Part shown: piece after piece, positions 33,730 through 44,897 of the stretch | Position numbering within the stretch: position 1 is the first letter of the stretch | Layout of the letters: every line of letters begins with the position of its first letter | Assembly: GCF_027244095.1 (NCBI RefSeq) | Contig: NC_069662.1 | Span: forward strand, 10,504,501 to 10,568,500 | Direction: 5' to 3' | Length of the DNA: 64,000 nucleotides | Source: Hemicordylus capensis | Taxonomy: Eukaryota; Chordata; Lepidosauria; Squamata; Cordylidae | The notes under the pieces: generated by a model | Told to the model about the DNA's origin: nothing | What the model saw: only the letters and a program-made list of their open reading frames with translations | Databases searched by the model: none | Program-made: the position numbers and the translations under genes

Positions 33730-36159
33730 TTAGTTCTTTTTTCTTATCAGTTGCTCCTTGCTGTTCAACTCTGGCCTCAGAACAAGTATATAGCATTTGG
33801 TGGAAAATATGCAGCCCAGTAACCCAGCACTGGAGGCCAAGATGGAGAAGATCTACACAGCCACCATGTATTTCCCCTTGGTACTCAGATTAGTGGGGAC
33901 AAAGGATAGCCAAACACTGCAAAAGACCAGCATGCTGAAGGTGATAAATTTGGCTTCATTAAAACTGTTGGGTAACTTCCTGGCTTGAAAAGCCACCATG
34001 AAGCTGATTATGGCCAACAAGCCCATAAAGCCCGAAACACAGTAAAGCATGACAGTTGAGCCTTCATTGCATTTCAGTACAATTTCTTCAGTCAGTGACC
34101 ATGGATCAAAGTCTGGGAATGGAGGAATGGTTGCCAGCCACACAGTACAAATGGCGACTTGGATAAGGAAGCCGGCAAGAACAATAGAGTACGTCAGTTG
34201 TTTCCCCACCCATTTCCTCATGCTGGACCCCGGCTTGGTAGCCACGAAGGCTAGAACCACAGTGATGGTTTTAGCCAATATGCAAGAAACTGCCATTGAG
34301 AAGATGATGCCAAAAGTGGTTTGTTGAAGGAGTCATGTCACCTTCTCAGGGTGACCGATGAACAGCAAAGTAGAAAGGAAGGAGAGCAGGAGGAAGATGA
34401 GAAGAGTGAAGGTGAGTTTCCGGTTGTTGGCTTTGACTATGGGAGTGTCCTTGTGCTTAACAAAGATTCCAAGCACCAAAACTGTGATGAAAGAAAAGGA
34501 AAGGGCAAAAAGGGCCAAACTCATCCCTAAAGGCTCTTCATAAGATAAGAAGCTAATTCCTTTGGGGACACATAGATCTTGCTTCTCATTTGGATAATGA
34601 TCTTCTGCACATGGGAAACATACATCCATATCTGTGAAACAAAACAAAGGATGGTTTTGTATACCCAGTATATTACTGTCATCATGCTCAATATTACAGA
34701 GCCCTGAATCAGGACTGCTAGTTAGTTCAACATGTGAAGAGTTTACCTCCTTCCTTTCCCATTTGTGTCTGTCGTGCTCAGAGGCAGGGACAGAGCTACC
34801 AGTGTTCCAAAGTGTCCTTGGAACATGAGCAATGCTGTCCCTGAAGCATTGTCATCTTGCTCGTTCGCCTCCTCCATCATCGCTCTGGCCAGCTATTCCT
34901 GCCATTGCCAGCTGCCTGCCACCTCCACATCCATCCATCATCCACCTGCCACCTCCTTCTCCTCCTCCACTGCCCACCTGCCCACCATCGTCGTCCTCTG
35001 CTGCTGCTGCCCGTTCCTCTGCTGCCTGCCCACCAGCACCTCCAGCTTCTGGCTCCCAGGCTGGGATGGTTGGTAGGAGGCAGCAGCTACAGGGTGGCAG
35101 GTGCCACAGTGGCCATGGCTGGGGCCTTGTGGGGACAAGGGATATTTATCCCAATCACTGATGGGTCTTTGTGCTTCAGATATCACAACCTCAACCTTGG
35201 CTGAGTATCACAATCCTCTTTCTTGCCTGTTGTAATCAACTGTGGTGCTAAATAGAAAGAATATACACAGCTGTGGTTATTTCAGAGTTTATCATCTTGT
35301 CAACGACCACCTTCTCCAGCAATTAACTATGACTAGCTTTTCAACATGAGGCAAATCAGTGGCCCACAAACCATGCAGCAAGGGTTGCCAATCCAAGTAA
35401 AAGGCATATTTGCTTCTTCCGAGCCACTCTAAACCCCACCCTCACTGATTGCAAAGGTGGGCGTCTCCATGGCAATTAAGGTGGTGTCATTGCTAGGGGC
35501 AGATGGGTTCAAAGAGAGAGGTTCCTGATAACTTCCTGGCTCTCCCCACACCCCTCTGTAATTTTTTCTTTGTGGGTTTACTTGCTCAGAGTGAGGGAGA
35601 GAATGAAGAAAACACCTGGCTGGCAACAAAGCTAGCTGGGAAAATGAATGAAGAAGGGCCACGGGTGCTGGTGACATCCCACTCAGATGGTGTGGCTGGC
35701 ACGTGCAAGGGCCACCAGGAAGAGGTGCAAACACAAGTCCCCTCTCCTCTAGTTGTGTGCCCAGTCATTGCATTTGCAGCACCATTCCCATCATTCCCAA
35801 TGGGAGTCATGTCCATGTTCAACAACCACACACCGCTCCATTGGCATGGGATAGCTCTACCCTCCAGCACCGGAAGGATGTAGAGTGGCTCAGAAGCCAT
35901 AAGCGTGCTTTTCGCTTGGATCAGCTCACTGTGCAGTAAGGGAGCCACAAATGTTGATACACCTGTGTGTGCCTGTTGCATCACACGCAAGGTCTTTGAA
36001 CAGCTCCATATAAACACATATCTTACCAGTTTGGTTTGAAATCTTCCCTTCTGGGCATGGAATACAATCATAGCAGCAAAATGATTTCCCTTCCACCTTT
36101 CTCCTACTATAACCAGAATGGCAGTAGGCACTACACACTGAAAGGGGTGGTGCTTGTCC
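33730..36159 (-). pseudogene. V2R pseudogene remnant, exons 5-6 only (unit B)
   Basis: Unit-B counterpart of the minus-strand remnant. Exon 5 is 36159-36027 (one change, KPFCC to KSFCC). Exon 6 is 34631-33730. The frame that is broken near 7,617 in unit A is continuous here ([11 protein letters not shown]). Instead the conserved cysteine codon of the VTCLL motif has become TGA at 34,333-34,335. So the two copies carry different single lesions in exon 6. Exons 1-4 are absent here too. Confidence 0.88.
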
Positions 36160-36546
36160 CTATATTCAAGGGGGGGGGATTTAACAATCAGAAAATGTCC
36201 ATTATGACACTCACATATAACTTTCCTTTCCCTTCCTATCTAATATGCCTTGCCTTTATCTCTGGAATTTAAGATACTAGATGGATGGAGCCTCTAGAGT
36301 TTTAAACTTAAGTACATCTCTGGCCGTTTAAAGTGTCCCTTATCAAGTGAATCACATACGTCTCCATTTTTCTTTTTACCAGGACATAAGAGAAAAGTTG
36401 TCACCATTTTAAAAGCAATATCTGGGTAGATCAGTAGACGTTTATGTCTGACCTCCTTTCTGATCAAAGCTTGACTTTTTCTTTTGACACTGCCAAGTTT
36501 TCTGCTGCTGCTTTCAGCATACATCAACAGCTAACCAACAGTAACC

Positions 36547-37164
36547 AACTACCTCAGAATTGTAGTACATCCGCTGGTCACATCCAGACTTGACTTCTGT
36601 AATGCGCTCTATGTAGGGCTGCCTTAGTACATAGTCTGGAAACTTCAGTTGGCTCAGAATGCGGCAGCCAGGTTGGTCTCTGGGTCATCTTGGAGAGACC
36701 ATATTATTCCTTTACTGATGGAGCTACCCTGGCTGCCAATAGTTTTCCGGACAAAATACAAAGTGCTAAGCCTTAAGTGGCTTAGGCCCTGGGTATTTAA
36801 GAGAACGTCTTCGTCACTATGAGCCCCACCGCCCATTGAGGTCATCTGAGGAGGTCCGTCTCCAGTTACCACCAACATGTTTGGTGGCTACACAGAGACG
36901 GGCCTTCTCGGTCGCTGTCCATAGAGATTGTGGAATGTGATCCCTGCTGAGATACAATACTCCCCATCTCTGACAATTTAAAAAAATCCAAAAAACCCCT
37001 GAAAACCCATCTTTTCACCCAAGCTTTCTCAGCTTTATTAAATTGTATGTTTTAATTTTAGGGTTGATTTTAAACTGTTGATTTGTTTTAACTTTTATAT
37101 TATATGTTTTAATTGTTTTATGTTAACCACCCAGAGACAAAGGTTTGGGGAGTATATAAGTTTA

Positions 37165-37212
<48 letters not shown>
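36547..37212 (+). repeat. L2 LINE 3' end with (AAT)n tail (unit B)
   Basis: Counterpart of 9,955-10,620. Confidence 0.7.
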
Positions 37213-37213
<1 letters not shown>

Positions 37214-38100
37214 GCAGAAAAATGGAAAAATAAGCCACTGCATGGTCAATATTTGCAGAATATAAGTGGAAACTCAAACATCACCAAGACCTGGCAATGG
37301 CTTAAGAATGGCAACTTGAAGAAAGAAACAGAGGGTTTAATACTGGCTGCACAAGAACAGGCACTAAGAACAAATGCAATAAGAGCAAAAGTCAAAAAAA
37401 TCAACAACAGCAAGTGCCTCCTTTGTAAAGAAGCAGATGAAACAGTGGACCACATGATCAGCTGTTGTAAAAAGATCGCACAGACTGACTACAAAAAAAG
37501 GAATGACAAGGTAGCAGGGATGATACACTGGAACAGCTGCAAAAAATACAAGCTACCTGTAGCCAAAAATTGGTGGGACCATAAAATTGAAAAAGTGGTA
37601 GAAAATGAAGATGTAAAAATATTATGGGACTTCCGACTACAAACAGACAAACATCTGCCACACAATACACCAGATATAACTGTAGTCGAGAAGAAAGAAA
37701 AACAAGTTAAAATAATCGACATAGCAATACCAGGGGATAGCAGAATAGAAGAAAAAGAAATAGAAGAAATCACCAAATACAAAGATCTATAAATTGAAAT
37801 TGAAAGGCTGTGGCAGAAAAAGACCCAAATAAGCCCAGTGGTAATTGGCGCCCTGGGTGCAGTTCCAAAAGACCTTGAAGAGCACCTCAACACCATGGGG
37901 GCCACATAAATCACCATCAGCCAATTACAAAAAGCAACTTTACTGGGAACAGCCTATATTCTGCGATGATATCTATAACAACAGCAAGAATATTGATGAT
38001 AAAATTCTGGCATCCCAGGTCCTTGGGAAGGACTCGATGTCTGGATAAAAGAAACCAGTCCATAACACCTGTCTGACTGTGTAAATAAATAATACTAATA
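37213..38100 (+). repeat. R4-type LINE 3' fragment (unit B)
   Basis: An open stretch of 179 codons (37,253-37,792) reads TWQWLKNGNLKKETEGLI, the knuckle CLLCKEADETVDHMISCC, then HNTPDITVVEKKEKQVKIID, which fits the PD-(D/E)xK-type nuclease end of R2/R4-like non-LTR elements. 5' truncated. Clade assignment is from motif memory. Confidence 0.65.
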
Positions 38101-38511
38101 AACGTTATTTGTTAGGCACCTCATAACAAATTGTTCTCTGAGTGGCTCACAACAGAGGATTAAAGCATACAATAAAAACACATAACATTAAACCATAACA
38201 GACAAAAAGGTGAAAAGAAAGTAAAAAATACAAGACAAAGCAGGTTAAAAACTAATTTTAAAACTAGTTAAAAATCAGAACAAATCTGAAAACCCTAATT
38301 TAAAACCTGAATTGAATAGGCCTGTGTGAATTAAAAGGTCTTTACCTTGTATCTAAAAGAACAGAGTGATGAAGCCAGGCAGACCTCAGTGGGGAGGCTA
38401 TTCCATAAATGGGGTGCAACCATTGTAAAGGCCCTCTCTCTGGTAGCCACCCGCATCACCTCATTTGGCAGGGGCACCCATAGGAGGGCCTCCAAAGAAG
38501 ATCTTAACACA

Positions 38512-38815
38512 GGAGGCTGACATATACTGAGTCAGACCATTGGTCCATCTAGCTCAGTGTTGTCTTCAAAGAGTGGCAGCGGATTCTCCAAGGTTGCAAG
38601 CAGGATTCTCTCTCAGTCCTATCTTGGAAATTCCTCCAGGAAGGGAAATTGGAACCTTCTGCTCTTCCCAGAGTGGCTCCATCCCCTACAGGGAATATCT
38701 TCCAGTGCTCACACTTCTAGTCTCCCTTTCATATGCAACCAGGGTGGACCCTTCTTAGCTAAGGGGACAAGTCATGCTTGCTACCACAAGACCAGCTCTC
38801 CTCTCCTTAAGGTAC
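38512..38815 (-). repeat. 5S-derived SINE, near full length (unit B)
   Basis: Counterpart of 11,897-12,200. Confidence 0.78.
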
Positions 38816-39582
38816 AGGTTGGGACATATCGGGCAAGGCGCTCTCTCAGGTAATCCAAGCCCTTTAGGGCTTTACAGTTAAGAACAGCACTTTGAATTCC
38901 CCCTAAGGGGAGTATCTGACAGTGCTCACATATGTCGTCTCCCATTCAAATGCAAATCAGCGCAGACTAGTACCCAGTGAGGCTTACTCCTACATAAGCA
39001 TGCTCAGGATCGCAGTCTGGAAATGACCGTGATTTATGGAGAGGAGGGGACTTGGCATTGCACTCCAGGGGCCCTGAGACTGAGCAGGGACAGGGCCTAT
39101 TTTCTGGCCACTCTCCTTGGTTAAAATGATGGGTCCCTTGATGGGGAATAGATCCATAAGTAACTGATAATTGCTTTCATTAATATTTTTAATTTTAATG
39201 TAATAATGTTCTAAAAATTGACCTCATCCCCTGCACACCAAAGTGTGGTGGGTTCTGGCCCACCAGGGCATTTGAGTTATGCCTGCAGAAGTGCAGTGTT
39301 ACTCAGGATTGCAGCCACTGTATTATTAAACCTCATCTGGAGTCATGATTTTTGGTACACACGATTAGGAGTTCCTGCTCCCAAATAGTCCCATTGGTTA
39401 CATTGGACGCCCCCATATATTTAAGGCCACAGAACAAACAGTAATTTAACATTTCACTCCAGGGGTGTGCCACAGTGACCGCCACATAGCAATCATGGTG
39501 CCCTGTGCCGTGCACGACTCACCAAGAATGTGAGCAAAAGAAAAATTAACATTTCAAACTCCACACTAATGAGGATACATAT

Positions 39583-40039
39583 TAGGGATGAGCAAAATGT
39601 TTAGGATACAAAACGTTTTGTACCCAAAACAGCCTGTTTCGGGTGTTTTGCAGACAAAACAAAACTCCCATTTTCCAGACCCAAAAGTTTTGTATACAAA
39701 ACAAACTGCCCCTGTTTCAGCTACAAAACATTTTGTTGTTTCGGACCTCCATTTTGTGGTGATCTCTGAGTCAGTCTCCATTTTGTATTTGACATCTCTT
39801 TGAATTTCCTACCCTTCCAGCCTTCTGATCAGTGACCCAAATCATGGGCTGACCTGCTGACAATTCCCTCCTTGTTCCCCATTGGCTCTTTTGCTTCTTC
39901 CCACTCTTTACTGACCCCACATTGGCCAGGGGAAGGGTTGCCAACCCATGGGGTGCTGGGATCTGTTGTTTCTGTGTTGTTCTGAGTGTAGATTCTCTGG
40001 TAGCATATGAGAGTGGATTTTTGTTTTTCACTGAAAATC

Positions 40040-40094
<55 letters not shown>

Positions 40095-41002
40095 TCTATT
40101 TCTATACTGCCCTACCACAAATGGCTCAGGGCGGTTTACAAAGAGAGATAACAAACGAATAACATGTCTCCCTGTCCCCAAAGGGCTCACATTCTAAAAA
40201 GAAACATAAGACACACACCAGTTACAGTCACTGGAAGTACTATGCTGGGGGTGGATAGGGCCAGTTACTCTCCACCTGCTAAATAAAGAGAATCACCATG
40301 GTAAAAGGTGCCTCTTTGCCCAATTAGCAGGGGTCTATGCTACCAGAGAATCTACAATGAACACCTCAGAAACAACAAAACCCAGTACCCCACAGGCTTG
40401 TGGGGGTGGTTGGCACCCTATGTGCACTACACAGCCCCTCGCTCTGGGCAACCCCAGTGCCCCCCAAGTGGAATTATGGAGCTTCTGAAACCTCCATTAT
40501 TCCCCATGGGAGAAATCTTAAAGACACGTACACTTCAACAAATCACAAAAGATCAGCCCTTTGCCCAATTCCTTTGAAATAAATCTTGAAGTTTCCTTGC
40601 CCCCATTGGGAACTACCACCCACCACTCTCTGCTCTGGGTCATCCCTTTCCCCTTGATTTGAAGCTATACATTTGCTGGAATCCCCATTATTCCCTATGG
40701 GGAAATTCTTAAAGATGTGTAAACTTTTTTTAAAAAAATCACCAAAAAAATCAGCCCTTTGCCTAATTCCTTTGAAATTTGGGTGGTAGCTTCCACCCAT
40801 TGGACATTACCACCAGCACCCACTCTTTTTGCCCTCGGACCCTTTTTAAAAATCCAAATCGATTTGGATTTGGATTCGGAAAATTTGGCTACAAAACAAA
40901 ACAGGGCTGATTCAGATTCAGAAAATTTGGGTACAAAACAAAATGGGGATGTTTCGATTCGGATACAAATCGAAAAAGAAAATTCCAAAATGCACACCCC
41001 TA
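39583..41002. mobile_element. Foldback hAT-like element, unit B only
   Basis: Ends TAGGGATGAGCAAAATG and ATGCACACCCCTA. 8-bp target duplication ATACATAT / ATACATAC. Unit A has the empty site (GATACATACATTCAAC near 12,960). The arms are inverted repeats of each other (GATTCTCTGGTAGCATATGA against TGCTACCAGAGAATCTAC). A SINE with a TAA-type simple repeat sits at the loop. Confidence 0.85.
40040..40335 (-). repeat. SINE with (AAT)n tail nested in the foldback loop
   Basis: Reverse complement of the 5,975-type SINE. The (AAT)n tail at 40,040-40,093 is followed by GGCTCAGGGCGGTTT and the rest of the element down to GGTGCCTCTTTGCCC. Confidence 0.72.
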
Positions 41003-41056
41003 ATACATACATCAACAGCTCCATTCTCAGCATTTCAGCTAAGATGACATGCAGTG

Positions 41057-41188
41057 CAGGGGTGTAGCAAGGTTGGAGTGGGCCCAGAGACAAGATTTTA
41101 AAATGGGCCCCTCCCTCACTGAAGCTCAGCTCATGAAGTAAAGAAATCTTAAATGAGGCTGAATAGTGGTAACAAAAAGCATAGTAAA

Positions 41189-41238
<50 letters not shown>

Positions 41239-41519
41239 CCTATGTGCCACAATAGAACATAATCCTAAATTATTTTTTTAAAGGTTTTGTAAATTGTGAA
41301 TGATGCAAGTCATTTAATGGTACTAGAGAAAGCCATGCTGTTCTTGTAGCTCTAGCTCTTAACACGCAAATCAATTTTGGAGGATGAACACAACTGAAGG
41401 AAGCCCGGATGGGTGCGTGGCTGGGGGAGTCAATCATATGAGTTGCCTCTGGGGGGGCCCCCAAGGCAGTGGGCCCCCAGACAACTGTCTCCCCTTGCCC
41501 TATTATAGTTACGCCCCTG
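41057..41519. mobile_element. Non-autonomous hAT-like element, unit B only
   Basis: Ends CAGGGGTGTAGCAAGG and TATAGTTACGCCCCTG with a perfect 8-bp target duplication ATGCAGTG. Unit A has one copy of that octamer at the empty site near 13,007-13,014. It contains (GT)n at 41,190-41,234. Confidence 0.88.
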
Positions 41520-42735
41520 ATGCAGTGTGTGACCTAAAGGCAATCTCGGAGCTCATCAAGTGCATTCTACAAGCCAGTCACCCACAGCTGTCACATCATT
41601 TACTTGATTTTTTGTCAGCAGTCATGGACCAAGACTTCCTGGGTACACACAACAACAATGTCTTCTGTCCATCCAAGCACAACACAGATGATAAGTTTGA
41701 TTCACCAGAAGCAGTCCTGAGAGTTGCTCCATAGCTATAAACATTGTTGCACAACTTGGTGGCATTTATGTCTTTGGTGTAGTCCTCCATCTTGCTTCCC
41801 AAGTTCAGCAGACAGGAAGTTTTTGCATCACAGCACCATCATTTTTTAAAAGCTTATTTCTTGCCTTGCTTAGCATGGGTTCCCATTAGAGGCTGTGCAT
41901 TGGAAACTAACTAGTGATGTGCATGGAACTAGTTTTGGCAATTTAGTTGGAATTCGATCCAAACTACCTGTCTGCAAACAGGTTTGGTTGAACCAGCTGG
42001 AGGTCTGTTCCATTGGGTCAAACCAGGTTGAAAACAAGGACCTCTGAGGTAATACGGTATTGTGGATTTGTGGGTGCTTTTCCAACCTCAGCTGTGTAAA
42101 GGTATGTAAACAAGCAAAGCACTGCACTCAAAACTATGCTCTAATTATCAAAGTCTTACCTGTACATTGGTAAATGATATATCCACAGGTGTGACCCCTC
42201 GTCAGTTATGAAATTTACGATATTAACAAAAATAGGAGTCAGCAGAAAAAGCTAATCCAAAATGAATTGGATTATTCCATGGATCGCCTCCATGGGGCGA
42301 TCGTTTCTATTCCATTCCCATTATAAGTCAATTAGGAGAGAAACCACCCCATAAATGAACGGAATTCATATGGTGGGGTGGTATTTATCCCATGCCCCAT
42401 TAAAGCTCTTTGGAATCGGGGAGGACACCCTGTTTCTTTATGTTAACTTCTGTTTTGTGTCCCTAGATGATGAGAACGTCTTAAAACTAATCTGAGACAA
42501 TGTATAGTTTTGTGCTCCCATGTTAGGGCAGATGAAACGAGCCCCTTCCACCGTGGCAGACCTCAGTGTTTGGAACAGGTAAAGCATTCAGAAGCTTCTG
42601 ACTCTGCAGAAGCAGGGATTTTAGCCTGCAGAACAAAGCCAAAAGGATCACAACAGCAGTAACCACACAGCATTACAGCTTCGGTAAGCCTGGCATCAGT
42701 GGACCAAACATCCACAGTAGATTTCGGGTCTTTTC

Positions 42736-43630
42736 TTTTCTTTTTGCTTTTAATTTTTTTATTGATTTTTACAATATCTTAACAATCTCGTTACATCCAA
42801 TTAAACAAATGTTGACTTCCCGCACACCAATCTGCGATAATCACTAACTATACAATTCAACTATTGCTATAGTAATTCAAAACATATATCTAAACCTTAC
42901 AAACTCGATTTTACTCTACTCAACCTGCTAATAGCACTAAATTTCAAAACCTGTTGAAAAATCAATAGTAGAAAAATAGTTCTTTAGGTATAATAAGAAT
43001 GGTTTCCAATCTTCTTTAAAATATTCCTAGTGTTGATCTCTTATCAGTACTGAAAGTTTTGCCATCTCAGCATATTCCAAAAAATTTATCAACCAATCTT
43101 CTTTTGAGGGCAATTCATTAGCCTTCCATTTCTGCACATATACTATTCTGTCCGCCGTGGTTGCATACATAAGGAATGTTAAATTTCTTGTGGAAAACTC
43201 TCCTTGCGTTATTCCCAGCAGGAAGGATTCTGGTCTCTTAGGAAATGTCATTTTAAAAATTTTCTTTAACTCATTATATATCATGTCCCAAAAGGCCTTT
43301 GCCTTCCTACAGGACCACCACATATGGAAAAAAGTTCCTTCACAGTGTCCACATTTCCAACATTTTTTTTTGAAACAATTTTATACATTAGTGCTAATTT
43401 TTACATGCAGTGAACTTTAAATCCATTTTCCATAATTTTTCCCAAACTTCCATATCTATATTATGACCCACATCTTGAGCCCATTTTATCATAGTCGTTT
43501 TAACCACTTCATCTCTTGTCTCCTCCAAAAGCAACAGCCTATACATCTTAGAAACTAATTTTCCATCATTTTCACACAGCTCCTTCTCAAATCTCGACAT
43601 TTGATCCTCAAATCCAACTTTAAGATCCTT
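42736..43630 (-). mobile_element. L1 LINE 3' fragment, unit B only
   Basis: The minus strand encodes degraded pieces of the L1 ORF2 C-terminus (MWWSCRKAKAFWDMIYNELK, LIRDQH at the end; upstream KMYRLLLLEE). The T-rich left end is the poly(A) tail in reverse. It is flanked by a 30-bp direct repeat with one mismatch (42,706-42,735 and 43,631-43,660). Unit A has one copy (near 15,616-15,645). Confidence 0.87.
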
Positions 43631-43846
43631 AAACATCCACAGTAGATTTTGGGTCTTTTCCTACTCATCCTATTGGGATTCAGCCCAGAATGGGGGTGTT
43701 GTAACTTGGCACCAGGTGGAGAGAGCAAGATGCAGAGGTGGGTTGTATGGCACTGAACAGTTTGCTGAACCTTACTAACCAGGAACCAACCTCACTAACT
43801 TCACTAATCTCACAAACCTCATTAACCAGGTACCAAGATAATGGGT

Positions 43847-44030
43847 TGGCAAAGGGGCACTTTTAAACATGGTTATTCTCTTTATTTAGCAATGTGGGAG
43901 TAACTGGCCCTATCCACCCCCAGCACAAGTACCTCCAATGACTGTTGCTAGTGTCTATCTTATGTTTCTTTTAGATTGTGAGCCCCTTGGGGACAGGGAT
44001 TCATCTTCTTTATTTATTATGTCTCTGTGG
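43847..44030 (+). repeat. SINE relic, 3' truncated (unit B)
   Basis: Counterpart of 15,833-16,013. Confidence 0.6.
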
Positions 44031-44310
44031 AATTGCTTGATAACACCCTAGGCAGTCATTGTAGGGTCACCTACATTGAACTCTGACCCCAGTTGCAACA
44101 GCTAGGGAGCAGCTGGACGATTGAGCAGGATAAATAAAAAAGGTTACTTCAGTGCTTCTGCAACCAATTATGTAACCAGAGGAACTCGACATTCTTGCAG
44201 AAGTGATTATCACTCCTATAATTAGCAAAACATCTAATTATTTCACCTGCAGAAGACCCAGTGACTTGCAAAATGTAACAAGCAAAATCAATCTGCATGT
44301 CAAAAATGGT

Positions 44311-44318
44311 TATATAAA
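44311..44318 (+). promoter_or_regulatory. Candidate TATA box upstream of V2R-B
   Basis: TATATAAA 317 bp before the ATG, at the position equivalent to that of V2R-A. Confidence 0.25.
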
Positions 44319-44634
44319 CCCTATAATCCAACTCATAGCCCAAATTAGGGCTTAGAGAGAGGATAGATTTTGTCTTTCATTTTGAACGGTTTCCTCCTAC
44401 AGTATAGATCATTCCTTAAAGGAATCTCTCCTGATAGGCATTCAAGGCTTGCTTTCATCATAATGATAGTGTGGTTGTGGAGAACTCAACCAGATGTTCC
44501 TTTGAGAAAGGAGTTGGCAGAATCCACTCCCACTGAATACAGCTCCTTGAAAGCAAGCTGATGCTAATGCTGACAGTGTAGACAGACTGTAAGACACAAA
44601 GCATTTTGCACTACAGGCAAATTTTGCCCTTAGG

Positions 44635-44897
44635 ATGCTGATGTCCCTGATAGGGCTGCAACACCTTGGCATGGTAGGCAAAGGACGGTCAATCATATTT
44701 CTTCTGCTGGCACTCCTCCATGTGGTGAACAAAGTGCAGACAATTAAGTGCACTGGAACGGATCCTGTGGATATACCTCATGAATGGTACAAGCCTGGAG
44801 AAATTCTCATTGGTGGAATTGTAACTCATATTCACTATTTAATACCCACATTACAATTCAAAGAACACCCTTCTCGGGAGACAAATATTTTTCCAGG
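44635..44897 (+). CDS. VMN2R-like: V2R-B exon 1
   Basis: 263 bp with the same start and donor as V2R-A. The hydrophobic core reads [12 protein letters not shown]. The [18 protein letters not shown] block is identical to V2R-A. Confidence 0.88.
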
